64,000 nucleotides of DNA from Haloferula rosea (GCF_016595525.1 NZ_JAENII010000002.1:434001-498000), one strand, 5' to 3'. Shown: positions 1 through 8,788, counted from the first letter of the stretch. The notes: generated by a model not told the origin, from the letters alone. Made by a program: numbers and translations.

Positions 1-55
1 TTTCCGGTATACTCCCTTAGCAGGGGAGCGCTTTCGACCACTCAGCCACCGGTCC
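1..55 (-). tRNA. tRNA-Ser(GCU), truncated by the window edge
   Basis: Read on the complement from base 55 downward: acceptor half GGACCGG, then TG, D-arm GCTGAGTGGTCGAAAGC, and anticodon stem CTCCC/GGGAG around the loop CTGCTAA, giving anticodon GCT (serine, AGC/AGU codons). What follows looks like the start of the long variable arm of a class II tRNA. The T-arm and 3' end lie outside the window. The GTGGCTGAGTGGTCGAAAG block is typical of bacterial tRNA-Ser. Confidence 0.93.
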
Positions 56-319
56 GGGTAGCGGGTCGCGCGGAGATTGTACAGGCGAAGCGGATTGGTC
101 AACCACCCGAAACAAAAATTCTGCATTGTGGATTTGGTGGATCCTTCCGGTTGCTAGGGGTTGGAATGGCAGGGAGAGCGTCAGCGGGCAGGGTACTGCG
201 GCCGATGGTTGGGCCATGACCCGAATGGCCGTTGTCGTGTCAGAGTGGTGTGAACCGGCATGACCTCGATCGTGAAGAGGGCTTGCACCAAAACGAGGGG
301 CTGATTCGCTTCCTTGGTA
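56..319. other. Intergenic region without a recognisable gene
   Basis: About 260 bases between the tRNA 5' end and the first protein gene. I see no convincing reading frame, terminator or RNA motif. It should contain the tRNA promoter (minus strand) and the promoter of the lipoprotein gene (plus strand), but no good -35/-10 pair stands out. Confidence 0.5.
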
Positions 320-745
320 ATGAAACTTTGGTTGAGCAGGTGGATCCCGGTGTTGGTGGCATTTTCAATGGGTGCGTGTGGATGGTTCGGTGAGGAAGAA
401 GAAGAGAAAGAGGTGTCGAAGACCGCCCCACGATTGGTCGGGCGCGTGGCGTCGATCCATGAATCGGAGGGCTTCGTACTGATCGAGAATTTCCGCAGCC
501 TGACTCTGGGCGAGGGACTGCTACTGTCGACACGGGGGGAGGAGGGTCGTGCATCGACGCTCGTGGTGAGTGGCGAGAAGATGGGGCGCTACGCGGCTGC
601 CGACCTGAAGTCAGGCACGCTTGAGGTGGGTGATGAGGTGTATGCACGACCACTTCTTGCAGAAGAGCCATCGACGGACCTCGAATGGCAGAATTCGACG
701 CCAAGCACGGAAAGTCCGGATGAACCGGGCAGTCCAAGCCCCTGA
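320..745 (+). CDS. Small predicted lipoprotein of unknown function
   Basis: About 141 residues. The N-terminus is basic and hydrophobic and ends in a lipobox-like FSMGAC, so a type II signal peptide with lipidation of that Cys is likely. An acidic run (EEEEEKE) follows directly, then a roughly 70-residue beta-rich segment (GRVASIHESEGFVLIEN, then VGDEVYARPL) and a Ser/Pro-rich tail. The ATG at 320 was preferred to an in-frame TTG two codons upstream because it begins the basic signal-peptide region. No known domain is recognised. The RVASI...FVLIE...GEGLLLSTRG pattern looks like a small beta-barrel, but that is inference. It stands alone between a tRNA and a regulator gene. Confidence 0.6.
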   Translation: MKLWLSRWIPVLVAFSMGACGWFGEEEEEKEVSKTAPRLVGRVASIHESEGFVLIENFRSLTLGEGLLLSTRGEEGRASTLVVSGEKMGRYAAADLKSGTLEVGDEVYARPLLAEEPSTDLEWQNSTPSTESPDEPGSPSP

Positions 746-771
746 ATTTTAAAGGAATCCCGACAGGGTTG

Positions 772-789
772 ATAAATTTTATAATTTAT
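772..789. promoter_or_regulatory. 18-bp AT-rich palindrome, candidate MarR operator
   Basis: ATAAATT-TTAT-AATTTAT is a perfect 7-bp inverted repeat with a 4-bp spacer. It lies in the AT-rich patch about 90 bp before the marR-family gene. MarR dimers usually bind 16-20 bp palindromes in their own promoter, and TATAAT- and TATACT-like -10 elements overlap or abut the site. Autoregulation is therefore plausible but is inferred from position and symmetry only. Confidence 0.5.
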
Positions 790-880
790 ACTTGCGAAAG
801 GTCAGGGGAGCTTGCTAGCTTCCTCCTCGTAATGGCTGTGCTCCCCTTACATGTCCCAACATTGAACACTACAACCAGCC

Positions 881-1342
881 ATGAAATTGAGCACCTCGGA
901 CCCCCAGGGTCCTACATTGACAGCTGACGCGAACCGCCTTGCTGACTTCGTCCTGTTCACGCAGCGCAGCTGCATCCTGAACCTCTCGACGAAACTCAAC
1001 AAGGGCAACGTCTCGTTTCCCCAGTTCTTCCTACTCGCCTACCTTTCGAGCGAAGAATATCTGACCATGTCAGATATCGCGAAAAAGATGGGTCACTCGA
1101 CCGCTGCGGCCACTGGCCTCGTCGATCGTTTGGAAAAACTTGGATACGTCGAGCGGGTTCACGCTGCGGAAGATCGCCGCAAGATTATGGTTCGAATCAC
1201 CCAGAAGGGCGTCGAACTCGTATCAAAAATGCGGAAGGAAATCGCAACTGACCTTGCCGGAATCTTGTCCGAAATGGATGAGGATCAGGCAGAAGCAGTC
1301 GAGCACACGAAGCGCGCGCTGAAGAGCCGCGAAATTGCGTGA
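881..1342 (+). CDS. MarR-family winged-helix transcriptional regulator
   Basis: 153 residues, the usual MarR length. The winged HTH covers roughly residues 60-115: LTMSDIAKKMGHSTAAAT holds the first helices and the recognition helix, and DRLEKLGYVERVHAAEDRRK is the recognition-to-wing part with the characteristic DRR wing tip. Flanking helices would form the dimer interface. MarR proteins are dimeric repressors that usually sense small phenolic or oxidative ligands; the ligand here is unknown. An 18-bp palindrome upstream suggests autoregulation, and a strong intrinsic terminator lies 50 bp downstream, so the gene appears monocistronic. Confidence 0.9.
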   Translation: MKLSTSDPQGPTLTADANRLADFVLFTQRSCILNLSTKLNKGNVSFPQFFLLAYLSSEEYLTMSDIAKKMGHSTAAATGLVDRLEKLGYVERVHAAEDRRKIMVRITQKGVELVSKMRKEIATDLAGILSEMDEDQAEAVEHTKRALKSREIA

Positions 1343-1388
1343 GCATCGATCGCCGCTAAAGTCCCCCCAAATTATTGGCGGATCGCAT

Positions 1389-1435
1389 GCGCCTCCGTTA
1401 CGCTTCCAAGCGTGACGGAGGCGCTCTCGTTTTTA
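1389..1435 (+). terminator. Rho-independent terminator after the marR-family gene
   Basis: The arms GCGCCTCCGTTACGCTT and AAGCGTGACGGAGGCGC (1389-1405 and 1408-1424) pair along 17 positions with one G-T wobble, and TCTCGTTTTT follows. It is the strongest intrinsic-terminator shape noticed in the window. The 3' arm contains the GTG start of the next gene, and the T-run encodes its Ser-Phe-Leu, so termination or structure here could control that gene as well. Confidence 0.8.
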
Positions 1436-2071
1436 GACCCCTTGAAGGAAATCTCCGGAGTCCGGGTCGATTTCGTGGAACGCATTGACGGGATCAATGT
1501 GAATGGTGAGCGGGACGAAGTTTTGGAACGCTTGGATCCAGCGCATCGATTGCGGGCAAGGAGCCTTTCGGGATCGGAGCATTGGTGGAAAGCCGAGCAG
1601 GTGCACGGAGGGGATGTCGCCGTGGTTGAAGACACCGGGGCAAGCCGCATGATTCCCGGGGTTGATGGTTTGGTCACCCGTCTTCGTGGAGAGACCTTGG
1701 GGATTTATGTGGCGGATTGTGGTGCCATCTGGATGGCGGACCGACGGACGGGAGCGGTGGGGCTCCTGCATTCGGGCAAGAAGGGAACGGAAGCCAATAT
1801 CCTAAAGCGTGGAGTGGAGGCGCTGACCGGGATCTCGGGATCCGCTCCAGGGGATCTTGTCGTGGTGCTCGGACCGTGCATCCGCCCACCCCACTATGAG
1901 GTCGATTTCGCTGCCACGATCCGCAATCAGGCATCCGACCTCGGCGTGGGAGGGTATCATGATTGCGGGATCGATACGGCGGGTGATCCCGACCGCTACT
2001 ACAGCTATCGTATGGAGCGGGGGCGGACGGGGAGGATGTTGGCATTGATTGTCGGCGGAGCGGAAGCATGA
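1412..2071 (+). CDS. pgeF: Laccase-domain protein, PgeF/YfiH (peptidoglycan editing factor) family
   Basis: 219 residues of the DUF152/Cu-oxidase-4 fold. Family members are now viewed as purine nucleoside phosphorylases/adenosine deaminases or as peptidoglycan editing factors that remove misincorporated L-Ser. The conserved His-Cys-His set is present: QVHG, VADCGAIW and LLHSGKKGT (usually HAGWRG), and the family's GPCI and YSYR motifs follow. The motif after the second His is unusual. The GTG at 1412 was kept because the residues that follow (FLDPLKEISGVRVDF) align with the N-terminus of the family. It lies inside the upstream terminator stem, and TTG 1442 is a fallback. The frame ends 7 bases before ispE, so the two are probably cotranscribed. 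Confidence 0.82.
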   Translation: MTEALSFLDPLKEISGVRVDFVERIDGINVNGERDEVLERLDPAHRLRARSLSGSEHWWKAEQVHGGDVAVVEDTGASRMIPGVDGLVTRLRGETLGIYVADCGAIWMADRRTGAVGLLHSGKKGTEANILKRGVEALTGISGSAPGDLVVVLGPCIRPPHYEVDFAATIRNQASDLGVGGYHDCGIDTAGDPDRYYSYRMERGRTGRMLALIVGGAEA

Positions 2072-2078
2072 TCCGGGC

Positions 2079-2915
2079 ATGATCGTCGAAGCGCCAGCCA
2101 AGTTGAATTTGTCCCTGCGCGTGCTCAGGCGGCGGGGGGACGGATTCCATGATATCGAGTCCATCATGGTCCGGCTCCCCGGCCTGCATGACGAGTTGGA
2201 GATTCAAGCGGCTGAGAATGACGGTTTTTCCTGCGATGCGCCGGGCGTGCCGACGGATGGGTCCAATCTGGTCGTCAAGGCATTGAATCTCTTTCGGCGG
2301 GAGACCGGAAGCACGGACAGTTGGAACATCCGATTGACCAAGCGGGTGCCACACGGGGCTGGTCTTGGCGGGGGAAGCAGTGATGCGGCCTTCACGCTGC
2401 AAGCACTCAACGAGCTCTCCGGAAACCCTGTCGAGAATGAGCGGTTGTTGGAGATCGCGGGGGCTTTGGGATCTGACGTGCCCTTTTTCCTGGGCGAAGA
2501 GGTGGCGAAGGTGAGTGGCCGCGGTGAGAAGCTCGCAGTTTGCGAGCCTGTGCCTGCCATGCCGGTGGTTCTGCTGAAGCCATCTTTCGGTGTGTCGACG
2601 CCCGGAGCCTACAAGGCGTGGAAAGACAGCACCGAGATTCCGGGAATTGCCTATGGTTCCCAAGCCATGCCTTGGGGTGACTTGGTCAACGACTTGGAGC
2701 GACCCGTGTTCGCCAAGCACCGGATGCTTGCGGAAATGAAGATGTGGCTGCTCGAACGTCCTGAGGTGAACGCGGCCATCATGAGTGGATCAGGTTCCAC
2801 GATGTTTGCGGTGCTTGAGTCGCCCGACGATGCATCGACCGTTGTCGGTGGCGCGCTGCGCGAGGTGGACCCGACCCTCTGGTCGTGGAGTGGCTGGACG
2901 GCGGGTGTCCGCTAG
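2079..2915 (+). CDS. ispE: 4-diphosphocytidyl-2-C-methyl-D-erythritol kinase
   Basis: 278 residues. IspE phosphorylates the 2-hydroxyl of CDP-methylerythritol in the non-mevalonate (MEP) isoprenoid pathway, in the cytoplasm. It is a GHMP kinase: the N-terminal APAKLNLSL carries the conserved Lys, the glycine-rich ATP loop is PHGAGLGGGSSDAA, the catalytic Asp is in ALGSDVPFFL, and the C-terminal motif is MSGSGSTMFAV. The ATG at 2079 (MIVEAPAKLN) fits the family start better than the upstream in-frame TTG at 2049, which overlaps pgeF. It ends about 25 bases from the stop of the convergent porin gene. Confidence 0.96.
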   Translation: MIVEAPAKLNLSLRVLRRRGDGFHDIESIMVRLPGLHDELEIQAAENDGFSCDAPGVPTDGSNLVVKALNLFRRETGSTDSWNIRLTKRVPHGAGLGGGSSDAAFTLQALNELSGNPVENERLLEIAGALGSDVPFFLGEEVAKVSGRGEKLAVCEPVPAMPVVLLKPSFGVSTPGAYKAWKDSTEIPGIAYGSQAMPWGDLVNDLERPVFAKHRMLAEMKMWLLERPEVNAAIMSGSGSTMFAVLESPDDASTVVGGALREVDPTLWSWSGWTAGVR

Positions 2916-2939
2916 GGATACCCGTGGGGATTGGGTGGA

Positions 2940-4616
2940 TCACCACCAGGATTCCATCTGCACGCCCCAGCTGAAGCCCTCGGTTTCTAGGGCGTAGTCG
3001 GTGCCGCCGACCTGACCTCGCTGGCCATCATTCCAGAAAGCATAGGTGAGGAATGCCCGCAAGACGGGGCGGGAGTAGAACTCGTCTCCGAGGGAGACCT
3101 GCGGAGCGATGGTGAATTTCCCCAATGACCCGCTGCTCCCGTTCGGGGAATTCGAGATCCAGTCAAAGCCACCTTCAAATGCGATCGAGGCCCATTCGTT
3201 CAAATGCCAGATCGGGCGCAGACCGGCGGAAACCCAGTGTTGCTCCGGCAAATTGGAGCCAAAATCGGTGTACTGATAGACCAAGGCCGTTCCAAGCGAG
3301 ACGCACTCCCATGGTTTGACCACCACGTGGTCGGTTGCCCGGAAACGCCACGATTCGTCCGGGTCGGGGCGGATGAAGGTGCCGTTCGGGTCGGTGAAGG
3401 TATCAAAGCCGGAGGTGAAGGTTTTTGCTGGCCCGGTGCCGATGGCAATGGAGGTCTTGTGGACGCTGTTCTCATCGAGGAATCCCTCTGTAGTCCTGAG
3501 AAGGGTGAGGGCAACGCCATCGGAGTCTTCCGCCTTGCGGCCGCTGGCGTCGAAGCCGGAGTTGGCCTTTGAGTAGGTGAATCCAAGTTCGCCCTTGCCG
3601 CCGAAAAACGGCCAGTCGTAGTAGCGGACATCGATGTTTGTTTTGCTGAAGCCTGCGAGGTTCGTTGGATCCGGAGTGCCGGGAATGTCATAGATCCCGC
3701 TCTCCGTGCTGCCGCCGATCCAAGCGAGGGCGAACTTGCCGGGACCCATGCTCACGTCCTCGATGCCGGCTCCACCTCCGCTCATGTTCCAGAAATAGAA
3801 ATCGTTGATGTGAATGTCGTGACGTCGGTAGAAACGATTTCCTGCCCAGATCTTGGCCTCCGGATCTCCAGGGATGATGTTGGCGAACGAGGCCCAGATC
3901 TCGGGCACAGCGAACGTGGTGCTCGTGCCAGAGCCGTAGTCTGAGTAGGGATTGACGTAGGAAAGTCTCAGATTCCACTGGGAGACCACACCTTGGATGG
4001 CTTTTTCGCTGGGGTCGTAGAGTGCGAAACTTCCAGGGGTGAAGAAGGTTTTCGAGAAGAGCAATTCACCGTAGTTCTCGGCCTCGTTGCCGAGGCGGTA
4101 CTTTGAAACTCCGGGAAGTCCAAAGGCTCGCAAGGGGCCACCCGCGTCGCTGCGGCCGTATCCGGCCCGGAAGTATCCACTGATGTCCAGATACCCTTCC
4201 AAGACCTGCTCGATCCGGTCGGCCAGGGCTTCCTGCTCGGCGCTCTGAGGGCGGTAATTCCGGGACTCGGTGTCGCCTCGGAAGCTCTCTTTGACCTCGT
4301 CGTAGGCCTCAAGGGCATGGTCTTCCGGCATCATTTCCTCCTCGCCCATCACGGTCTCCCGGGGTTCGACGTCCGCGGGGACGCTTCGACGCGGCGCACT
4401 GGATGGAGCAGGGGGGACTGGATTCGGCTCGTCCCGAGCCTCAAGCTCCTTGATCCGGGCTTCCAGTTGGTTGATGCGGCCCTCGTAGTCCTGACGGATG
4501 GCGTCGAGTTCCTTGCGGAGAGCGGCAGCAATGGCTGGATCAAGTTCGTCTTCTGCGGATGCGGTGGCGAGACATCCCAGGATCGCCGCGGTGAGGACAA
4601 ATGGGTTTTTGTTCAC
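2940..4616 (-). CDS. Outer-membrane carbohydrate porin, LamB/ScrY-like
   Basis: About 558 residues. A signal peptide (VLTAAILGCLATASA) is followed by a short coiled coil (about 25-60: LRKELDAIRQDYEGRINQL), a Pro/Ser linker and a large beta-barrel. The barrel start ISGYFRAGYGRSDAGG and the blocks GNEAENYGELLF, WAGNRFYRRHDIHINDFYFW and SGGGAGIEDV resemble maltoporins, and the protein ends near an aromatic residue (...QMESWW) as outer-membrane proteins do. ScrY-type porins also carry an N-terminal coiled coil. GTG 4616 was chosen because it puts a basic residue directly before the signal core; the frame stays open to TTG 4661. It probably takes up oligosaccharides and is last in a minus-strand run after pyk. 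Confidence 0.82.
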   Translation of the reverse strand: MNKNPFVLTAAILGCLATASAEDELDPAIAAALRKELDAIRQDYEGRINQLEARIKELEARDEPNPVPPAPSSAPRRSVPADVEPRETVMGEEEMMPEDHALEAYDEVKESFRGDTESRNYRPQSAEQEALADRIEQVLEGYLDISGYFRAGYGRSDAGGPLRAFGLPGVSKYRLGNEAENYGELLFSKTFFTPGSFALYDPSEKAIQGVVSQWNLRLSYVNPYSDYGSGTSTTFAVPEIWASFANIIPGDPEAKIWAGNRFYRRHDIHINDFYFWNMSGGGAGIEDVSMGPGKFALAWIGGSTESGIYDIPGTPDPTNLAGFSKTNIDVRYYDWPFFGGKGELGFTYSKANSGFDASGRKAEDSDGVALTLLRTTEGFLDENSVHKTSIAIGTGPAKTFTSGFDTFTDPNGTFIRPDPDESWRFRATDHVVVKPWECVSLGTALVYQYTDFGSNLPEQHWVSAGLRPIWHLNEWASIAFEGGFDWISNSPNGSSGSLGKFTIAPQVSLGDEFYSRPVLRAFLTYAFWNDGQRGQVGGTDYALETEGFSWGVQMESWW

Positions 4617-4678
4617 TGCCTGCAACCATGCTCCGGCGCAGCATGTTAGGTCAAGGCACAAGCCGGGGAGTTCCCGGA

Positions 4679-6082
4679 TCAGGCGTGGTGGAGGATGATT
4701 GAGTTGGCAGCGATGTGGTTCGAAAGAATGTCCGAGACGATGACCAACGGAGTGCCGGGTTTGAGGTTCTCGGACTCGATCAGGAAATTCGCCGCCCGCT
4801 GGACGGTCTCGTCGATGCTCGCCGCAAAGGGAAGTTTGAAGGCGGTGACATTCCGCGTGAGGGCGAGCTGCCGACAGACCAGATTCTTCGGGGTGAATGC
4901 GTAGAACTCCGAGGTGCGTGGACGAAGCATCGCGGTGTGGTTGGCAAGCACACCACGGCGTGTCAGGACCACCAAGCGCGCATCCGGCAATGAGTCAGCG
5001 AGGGTGACCGCGGCACGGGCGGTCTTCTGCCTTTCGTCTCTCAGAAGGACGTCCTGCCCATAGCCCAAGCCGCCGGATCGTTCGATGCGTGAGGTGATCT
5101 TGACGAGCACTTCGAGGCAGCGCAGCGGGTGTTTGCCGATACTCGTTTCACCGGACAGCATCAGCGCGTCCGCCTCTTCATAAGCGGCATTCGAGCAGTC
5201 GGTGACTTCCGCGCGGGTCGGGGTCGGGTTCTGAATCATGGATTCCAGAAGCTGGGTGGCCACGATGACGCGACGCCCCAGTTCGTGGCAGCGCTTGATG
5301 ATGCGACGCTGCAGAATGGGGAGTTCCTCGAAAGCGACCTCGATGCCAAGGTCCCCACGAGCAATCATGATGGCATCCGATGCCTGAATGATGGCATCGA
5401 TGTTCCTGACCGCCTCCTGGTCCTCGATCTTTGCGATGATCTGAGCGGTTCCTTCAAGCGCCTGCACGGCATCACGCAATTCATGGACGTGGGCCGCATC
5501 CCGGACGAAAGAACCCGCGACGTAGTCGGCTTCGCATTCAATCGCGAGAGCCAGGTCCTTGTGGTCCTTCTCGGTCATCGCCGGCAGGTTGAGTCGCGTG
5601 CCCGGAAGATTGATGTGACGGCGGGATCCGAGGGTTCCGGCGTTCTTCACTTCGCAGAGGATACGGTCGTCCTTACGAGTGCGGATTTCCATCAGGAGGG
5701 TGCCATTGTCGACCACGAGAGTGCGTCCCTCGGCGACATCATCCATCATTCCTCCGTAGTTGACGGTAGTGGAAAGGGGCACCGTGGGTTCGGTTCCTTC
5801 GCGGCGGAATTCAACGAGATCGCCAATCTTCAGCTCGTAGGGAGTTTCGACATCCCCTGTCCGGATGGAAGGTCCTGTTAGATCGAAGAGCAGGGCTACA
5901 TGGGCCATGCGTGCGTTGGCCTGCTGACGGATCTTCCGTGACATGTCACGTGCCCACTCATGCTTGGCGTGGCTCATGTTGAGCCGGAACACGTTCGCTC
6001 CGATGTCGATCAACTGGCCGATGATCTCGGCGGACTCGGTGGCTGGACCGAGGGTGGCGATGAGCTTGGTTCTGCGTGACAT
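4679..6082 (-). CDS. pyk: Pyruvate kinase
   Basis: 467 residues. It transfers phosphate from phosphoenolpyruvate to ADP, the last step of glycolysis. The N-terminus RRTKLIATLGPATES and FRLNMSHAKHEW are the classic first motifs. AKIEDQEAVRNIDAII carries the catalytic Lys and metal-binding Glu, MIARGDLGIEV completes the active site, and ATQLLESMIQNPTPTRAEV is the family signature. The C-terminal domain is present, so the enzyme is full length. The gap after mrp is only 11 bases, so the two genes are probably cotranscribed. Confidence 0.97.
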   Translation of the reverse strand: MSRRTKLIATLGPATESAEIIGQLIDIGANVFRLNMSHAKHEWARDMSRKIRQQANARMAHVALLFDLTGPSIRTGDVETPYELKIGDLVEFRREGTEPTVPLSTTVNYGGMMDDVAEGRTLVVDNGTLLMEIRTRKDDRILCEVKNAGTLGSRRHINLPGTRLNLPAMTEKDHKDLALAIECEADYVAGSFVRDAAHVHELRDAVQALEGTAQIIAKIEDQEAVRNIDAIIQASDAIMIARGDLGIEVAFEELPILQRRIIKRCHELGRRVIVATQLLESMIQNPTPTRAEVTDCSNAAYEEADALMLSGETSIGKHPLRCLEVLVKITSRIERSGGLGYGQDVLLRDERQKTARAAVTLADSLPDARLVVLTRRGVLANHTAMLRPRTSEFYAFTPKNLVCRQLALTRNVTAFKLPFAASIDETVQRAANFLIESENLKPGTPLVIVSDILSNHIAANSIILHHA

Positions 6083-6093
6083 GAGATTCGGGG

Positions 6094-7140
6094 TCAGGAG
6101 GTGAGTGAGCCTGCGATTTTTTGAGCCGCGTCGCGAAGCGCTTCGGCAGCGGCACTCGGAGCATCGGGCGTGCCGACAATGGGACGACCTTGGTCACCGG
6201 ATTCCCGGACGGGGAGTTCGATCGGGATCTGGGCGAGAAGCGGGACCTTCAGGTGCTCTGCTTCCCGCTTGCCGCCTCCTTCACCGAAGATCGGGTAGCG
6301 GGTTCCGTGATCGCATTCGAACCATGCCATGTTCTCGATGAGTCCGAGGATCCGTACATTAACCTTGGCAAACATGGAGACCGCCTTGCGGGCATCGATG
6401 AGCGCGACTTCCTGCGGGGTGGTGACGATGACGGCGCCATCGACGGCCACGGTCTGCACGATCGTCAGTTGGATGTCGCCGGTGCCAGGAGGCAGGTCGA
6501 GGATGAGGTAGTCGAGTTCGCCCCATTCGACCTGGCGGAGGAATTGCTGGGTGTATCGGGTGGCCATGGGGCCGCGAACGATGACCGGAGAGCGTTCTTC
6601 AAGGAGGAAGCCCATCGACATCAGTTTGATGCCATCCACTTCAATCGGGATGATCTCGTCGCGGTCGTTGGCCATCGGGCGCTCGTCTGAGCCAAACATC
6701 ATCGCGACCGAGGGGCCGTAGAGGTCGCAATCGCACAGGCCGACCTTGGCGCCGGTCTTGGCGAGTGCGACAGCCAGGTTGGCTGCCACGGTGGACTTTC
6801 CGACCCCTCCCTTGCCGGAGCCAACGGCGATGATTTTCTTCACTCCGGGAATCGACGAGGTGCCCGTGGTGTCTGCGGGACCGGCGCTCTGTCCCGGTGG
6901 GTCCTTGATTTCGATATCGACGGTGATTTCTCCGAGGTCCGGGATCTCGGCCAAGGCGGCATGGCAGTCCTTGAAGATTTTCTCAGGGACGTCGGGATCC
7001 TTCGTCTGGACTTCGATCAGGACCCTGGTGTGCCCGGAGCTGATCTGAATGTCCTTGAGGAGACCGAATGAGACGATGTCGCGAGAGAAGCCCGGATAGC
7101 GAACGTTGCTGAGGGCTTGCTTGATGAGGTCGGCTGTCAT
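6094..7140 (-). CDS. mrp: Mrp/ApbC-type iron-sulfur carrier ATPase
   Basis: 348 residues. An N-terminal DUF59/MIP18 domain (about 1-90, ALSNVRYPGFSRDI) precedes a deviant-Walker P-loop domain with VGSGKGGVGKSTVAANLA, then DCDLYGPS and the Walker B segment LDLPPGTGD. The family binds and transfers 4Fe-4S clusters to apoproteins in the cytoplasm. The usual CxxC near the C-terminus is not evident here: I see NMAWFECDHG with a single Cys, so cluster binding may differ. It sits between rpoN and pyk on the same strand. Confidence 0.93.
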   Translation of the reverse strand: MTADLIKQALSNVRYPGFSRDIVSFGLLKDIQISSGHTRVLIEVQTKDPDVPEKIFKDCHAALAEIPDLGEITVDIEIKDPPGQSAGPADTTGTSSIPGVKKIIAVGSGKGGVGKSTVAANLAVALAKTGAKVGLCDCDLYGPSVAMMFGSDERPMANDRDEIIPIEVDGIKLMSMGFLLEERSPVIVRGPMATRYTQQFLRQVEWGELDYLILDLPPGTGDIQLTIVQTVAVDGAVIVTTPQEVALIDARKAVSMFAKVNVRILGLIENMAWFECDHGTRYPIFGEGGGKREAEHLKVPLLAQIPIELPVRESGDQGRPIVGTPDAPSAAAEALRDAAQKIAGSLTS

Positions 7141-7202
7141 GGATGCGAAGCTTCAGTATCACAATTTGGCGAATAGCAAACTCCCGCTTGGTGTTGGCTT
7201 CA

Positions 7203-8603
7203 TCATGAGAAGGTCCGGCGGAGATGCGAGGGGAGGATGCCGAGTTGGTCGCGATACTTGGCTACGGTTCGGCGGGCGACGGGAATGCCTTGGGCTTTCA
7301 ATGCCTTGGCGAGGCCCTCATCCGAGAGCGGCTTCTTCGGGTCCTCCTTGGCGATCAGTTCCTGCATGGCTTCGCGAACTCCAGCATTCGAGACCTCCTT
7401 GCCGTCAGCGGTCTGGTATCCTGCTGCAAAGAACGCGCGCATTTCCATCAATCCGTGGGGCGTAAGAACGTACTTTCCGGCCACCGCGCGAGAGACGGTT
7501 GTCGCGTGAAGTTCCAGTTCATCCGCCACCACATTCATGGTCAGGGGTCGAAGGAAGCGGGGACCCTTTTCGAAGAATTCCGGCTGGTGCTCGATGAGTT
7601 TGTCCGCGATCGCCAGGATGGTCTCCTGGCGGAGAGACAGGGAGCGGATCAGCGTGCGGCCTTCGCGGATATTTTCCCGGAGGAACTGACGGGCTTTCGT
7701 GTCATTGCCGGTCTTGCCGAGCAGGTCCTTGTAGAAATCACTGATCTGGAGGCGGGGCAGATACTCATTGGTGAGTCGTGCGTGCCAGCCGGCATCTTCG
7801 CGCTCGATGATGACGTCGGCACGGATGATCGGGTTCCCGGTTGGATCAAATTCGCCGCCGGGGTTGGGTGTCAGACGACTGATGGCGATGGCTGCCTCCG
7901 AAACCCGCTCGACACTGGTTCCCAGCGAGCGGGCAATCTGGGGGAAGCGCTTGCGCGCCAGATCTTCGAGGTGGTCGCGAACAATCCGATATTCGAGGGA
8001 GTCAATCTGCTGCTGGCGCTCGAGCTGGAGGAGCAGGGAGTCACGGAGGTCGATGGCACCGATGCCTGCGGGATCGAAGCTGCGAATCAAGGCGGTGGCT
8101 TCATCGATCGCCTCACGTCCGAGGCCGAGGCGAATGCCAAGATCCTCCGGTTTCATGTCGAAGAACCCGCGTGCGTCGAGGTTGCCCAAGAGGGCCTCGG
8201 CGGCGACCCGGACATCGGGTTCGATGAGCGCCAACTTGAGTTGTGAGGCGAGGTGCTGCTGGAGGGTTTCCGGGGCGACCAAGGAGTTGTAAAGGTGCTC
8301 GCGACGCTCCTCGTCATCGGAGGTCCAGGACTGATTCCTGCGCTCCATGATCTCGAGGTCGCGCCAGTCGTCATCCGTCTCGTTCAAATGATCGAGTGAA
8401 TCCGCGGTGTCTTCGGCGGGCGCTTCGGCATCCAGCGACACCGATTCCGTCGTGTCTTCCAGCACTGGGTTGGTCTCTAGAGCGGTCCGAACCATCTGGG
8501 TGAGCTCCATGGAATTCGCCTGCAGGATCTCCAGGCTGCGCCGCATCTGCGGGGCGAGGGACTGCTGTTGCGAAAGGGATTGGTGGAGCGAGTGCTCGGC
8601 CAT
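7203..8603 (-). CDS. rpoN: RNA polymerase sigma-54 factor
   Basis: 466 residues. Region I at the N-terminus (SLSQQQSLAPQMRRSLEILQ) is the Gln/Leu-rich activator-response part, an acidic region II follows, then the core-binding domain (FDPAGIGAIDLRDSLLLQ) and the HTH/RpoN-box end (ARRTVAKYRDQLGILPS). The RpoN box ARRTVAKYR reads -24 promoter elements. Sigma-54 needs AAA+ enhancer-binding activators; none is encoded in this window. The gene is divergent from the UDP-glucose pyrophosphorylase across an AT-rich intergenic region. Confidence 0.97.
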   Translation of the reverse strand: MAEHSLHQSLSQQQSLAPQMRRSLEILQANSMELTQMVRTALETNPVLEDTTESVSLDAEAPAEDTADSLDHLNETDDDWRDLEIMERRNQSWTSDDEERREHLYNSLVAPETLQQHLASQLKLALIEPDVRVAAEALLGNLDARGFFDMKPEDLGIRLGLGREAIDEATALIRSFDPAGIGAIDLRDSLLLQLERQQQIDSLEYRIVRDHLEDLARKRFPQIARSLGTSVERVSEAAIAISRLTPNPGGEFDPTGNPIIRADVIIEREDAGWHARLTNEYLPRLQISDFYKDLLGKTGNDTKARQFLRENIREGRTLIRSLSLRQETILAIADKLIEHQPEFFEKGPRFLRPLTMNVVADELELHATTVSRAVAGKYVLTPHGLMEMRAFFAAGYQTADGKEVSNAGVREAMQELIAKEDPKKPLSDEGLAKALKAQGIPVARRTVAKYRDQLGILPSHLRRTFS

Positions 8604-8719
8604 GATGAGGTCGGGGATTACCGCGAAGTGCCGACACTCAAGAGATTTGCGGAGCGCTTATGAAGCACAAAATATGCCAAACGAAATATTTATTTCTTGC
8701 GAAATGGAAAATGTCGTTT

Positions 8720-8742
8720 GTGACCTTTGAACGTGACCTTTG
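8720..8742. repeat. Two direct copies of GTGACCTTTG upstream of the pyrophosphorylase gene
   Basis: GTGACCTTTG occurs at 8720-8729 and again at 8733-8742, a 13-bp period, within the divergent rpoN/pyrophosphorylase promoter region. A small AT-rich inverted repeat, GAAAT-ATTT-ATTTC, lies just upstream at 8683-8696. These could be activator or repressor half-sites. No regulator is known for them. Confidence 0.4.
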
Positions 8743-8788
8743 GTCATGCTTGCACTCCCCTTCCGGCGACCACTTTTTCCAGAAAATC

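Noticed and set aside
1674-2720. A 348-codon minus-strand frame across pgeF and ispE
   Set aside because: Antisense shadow; pgeF and ispE carry clear family motifs on the plus strand.
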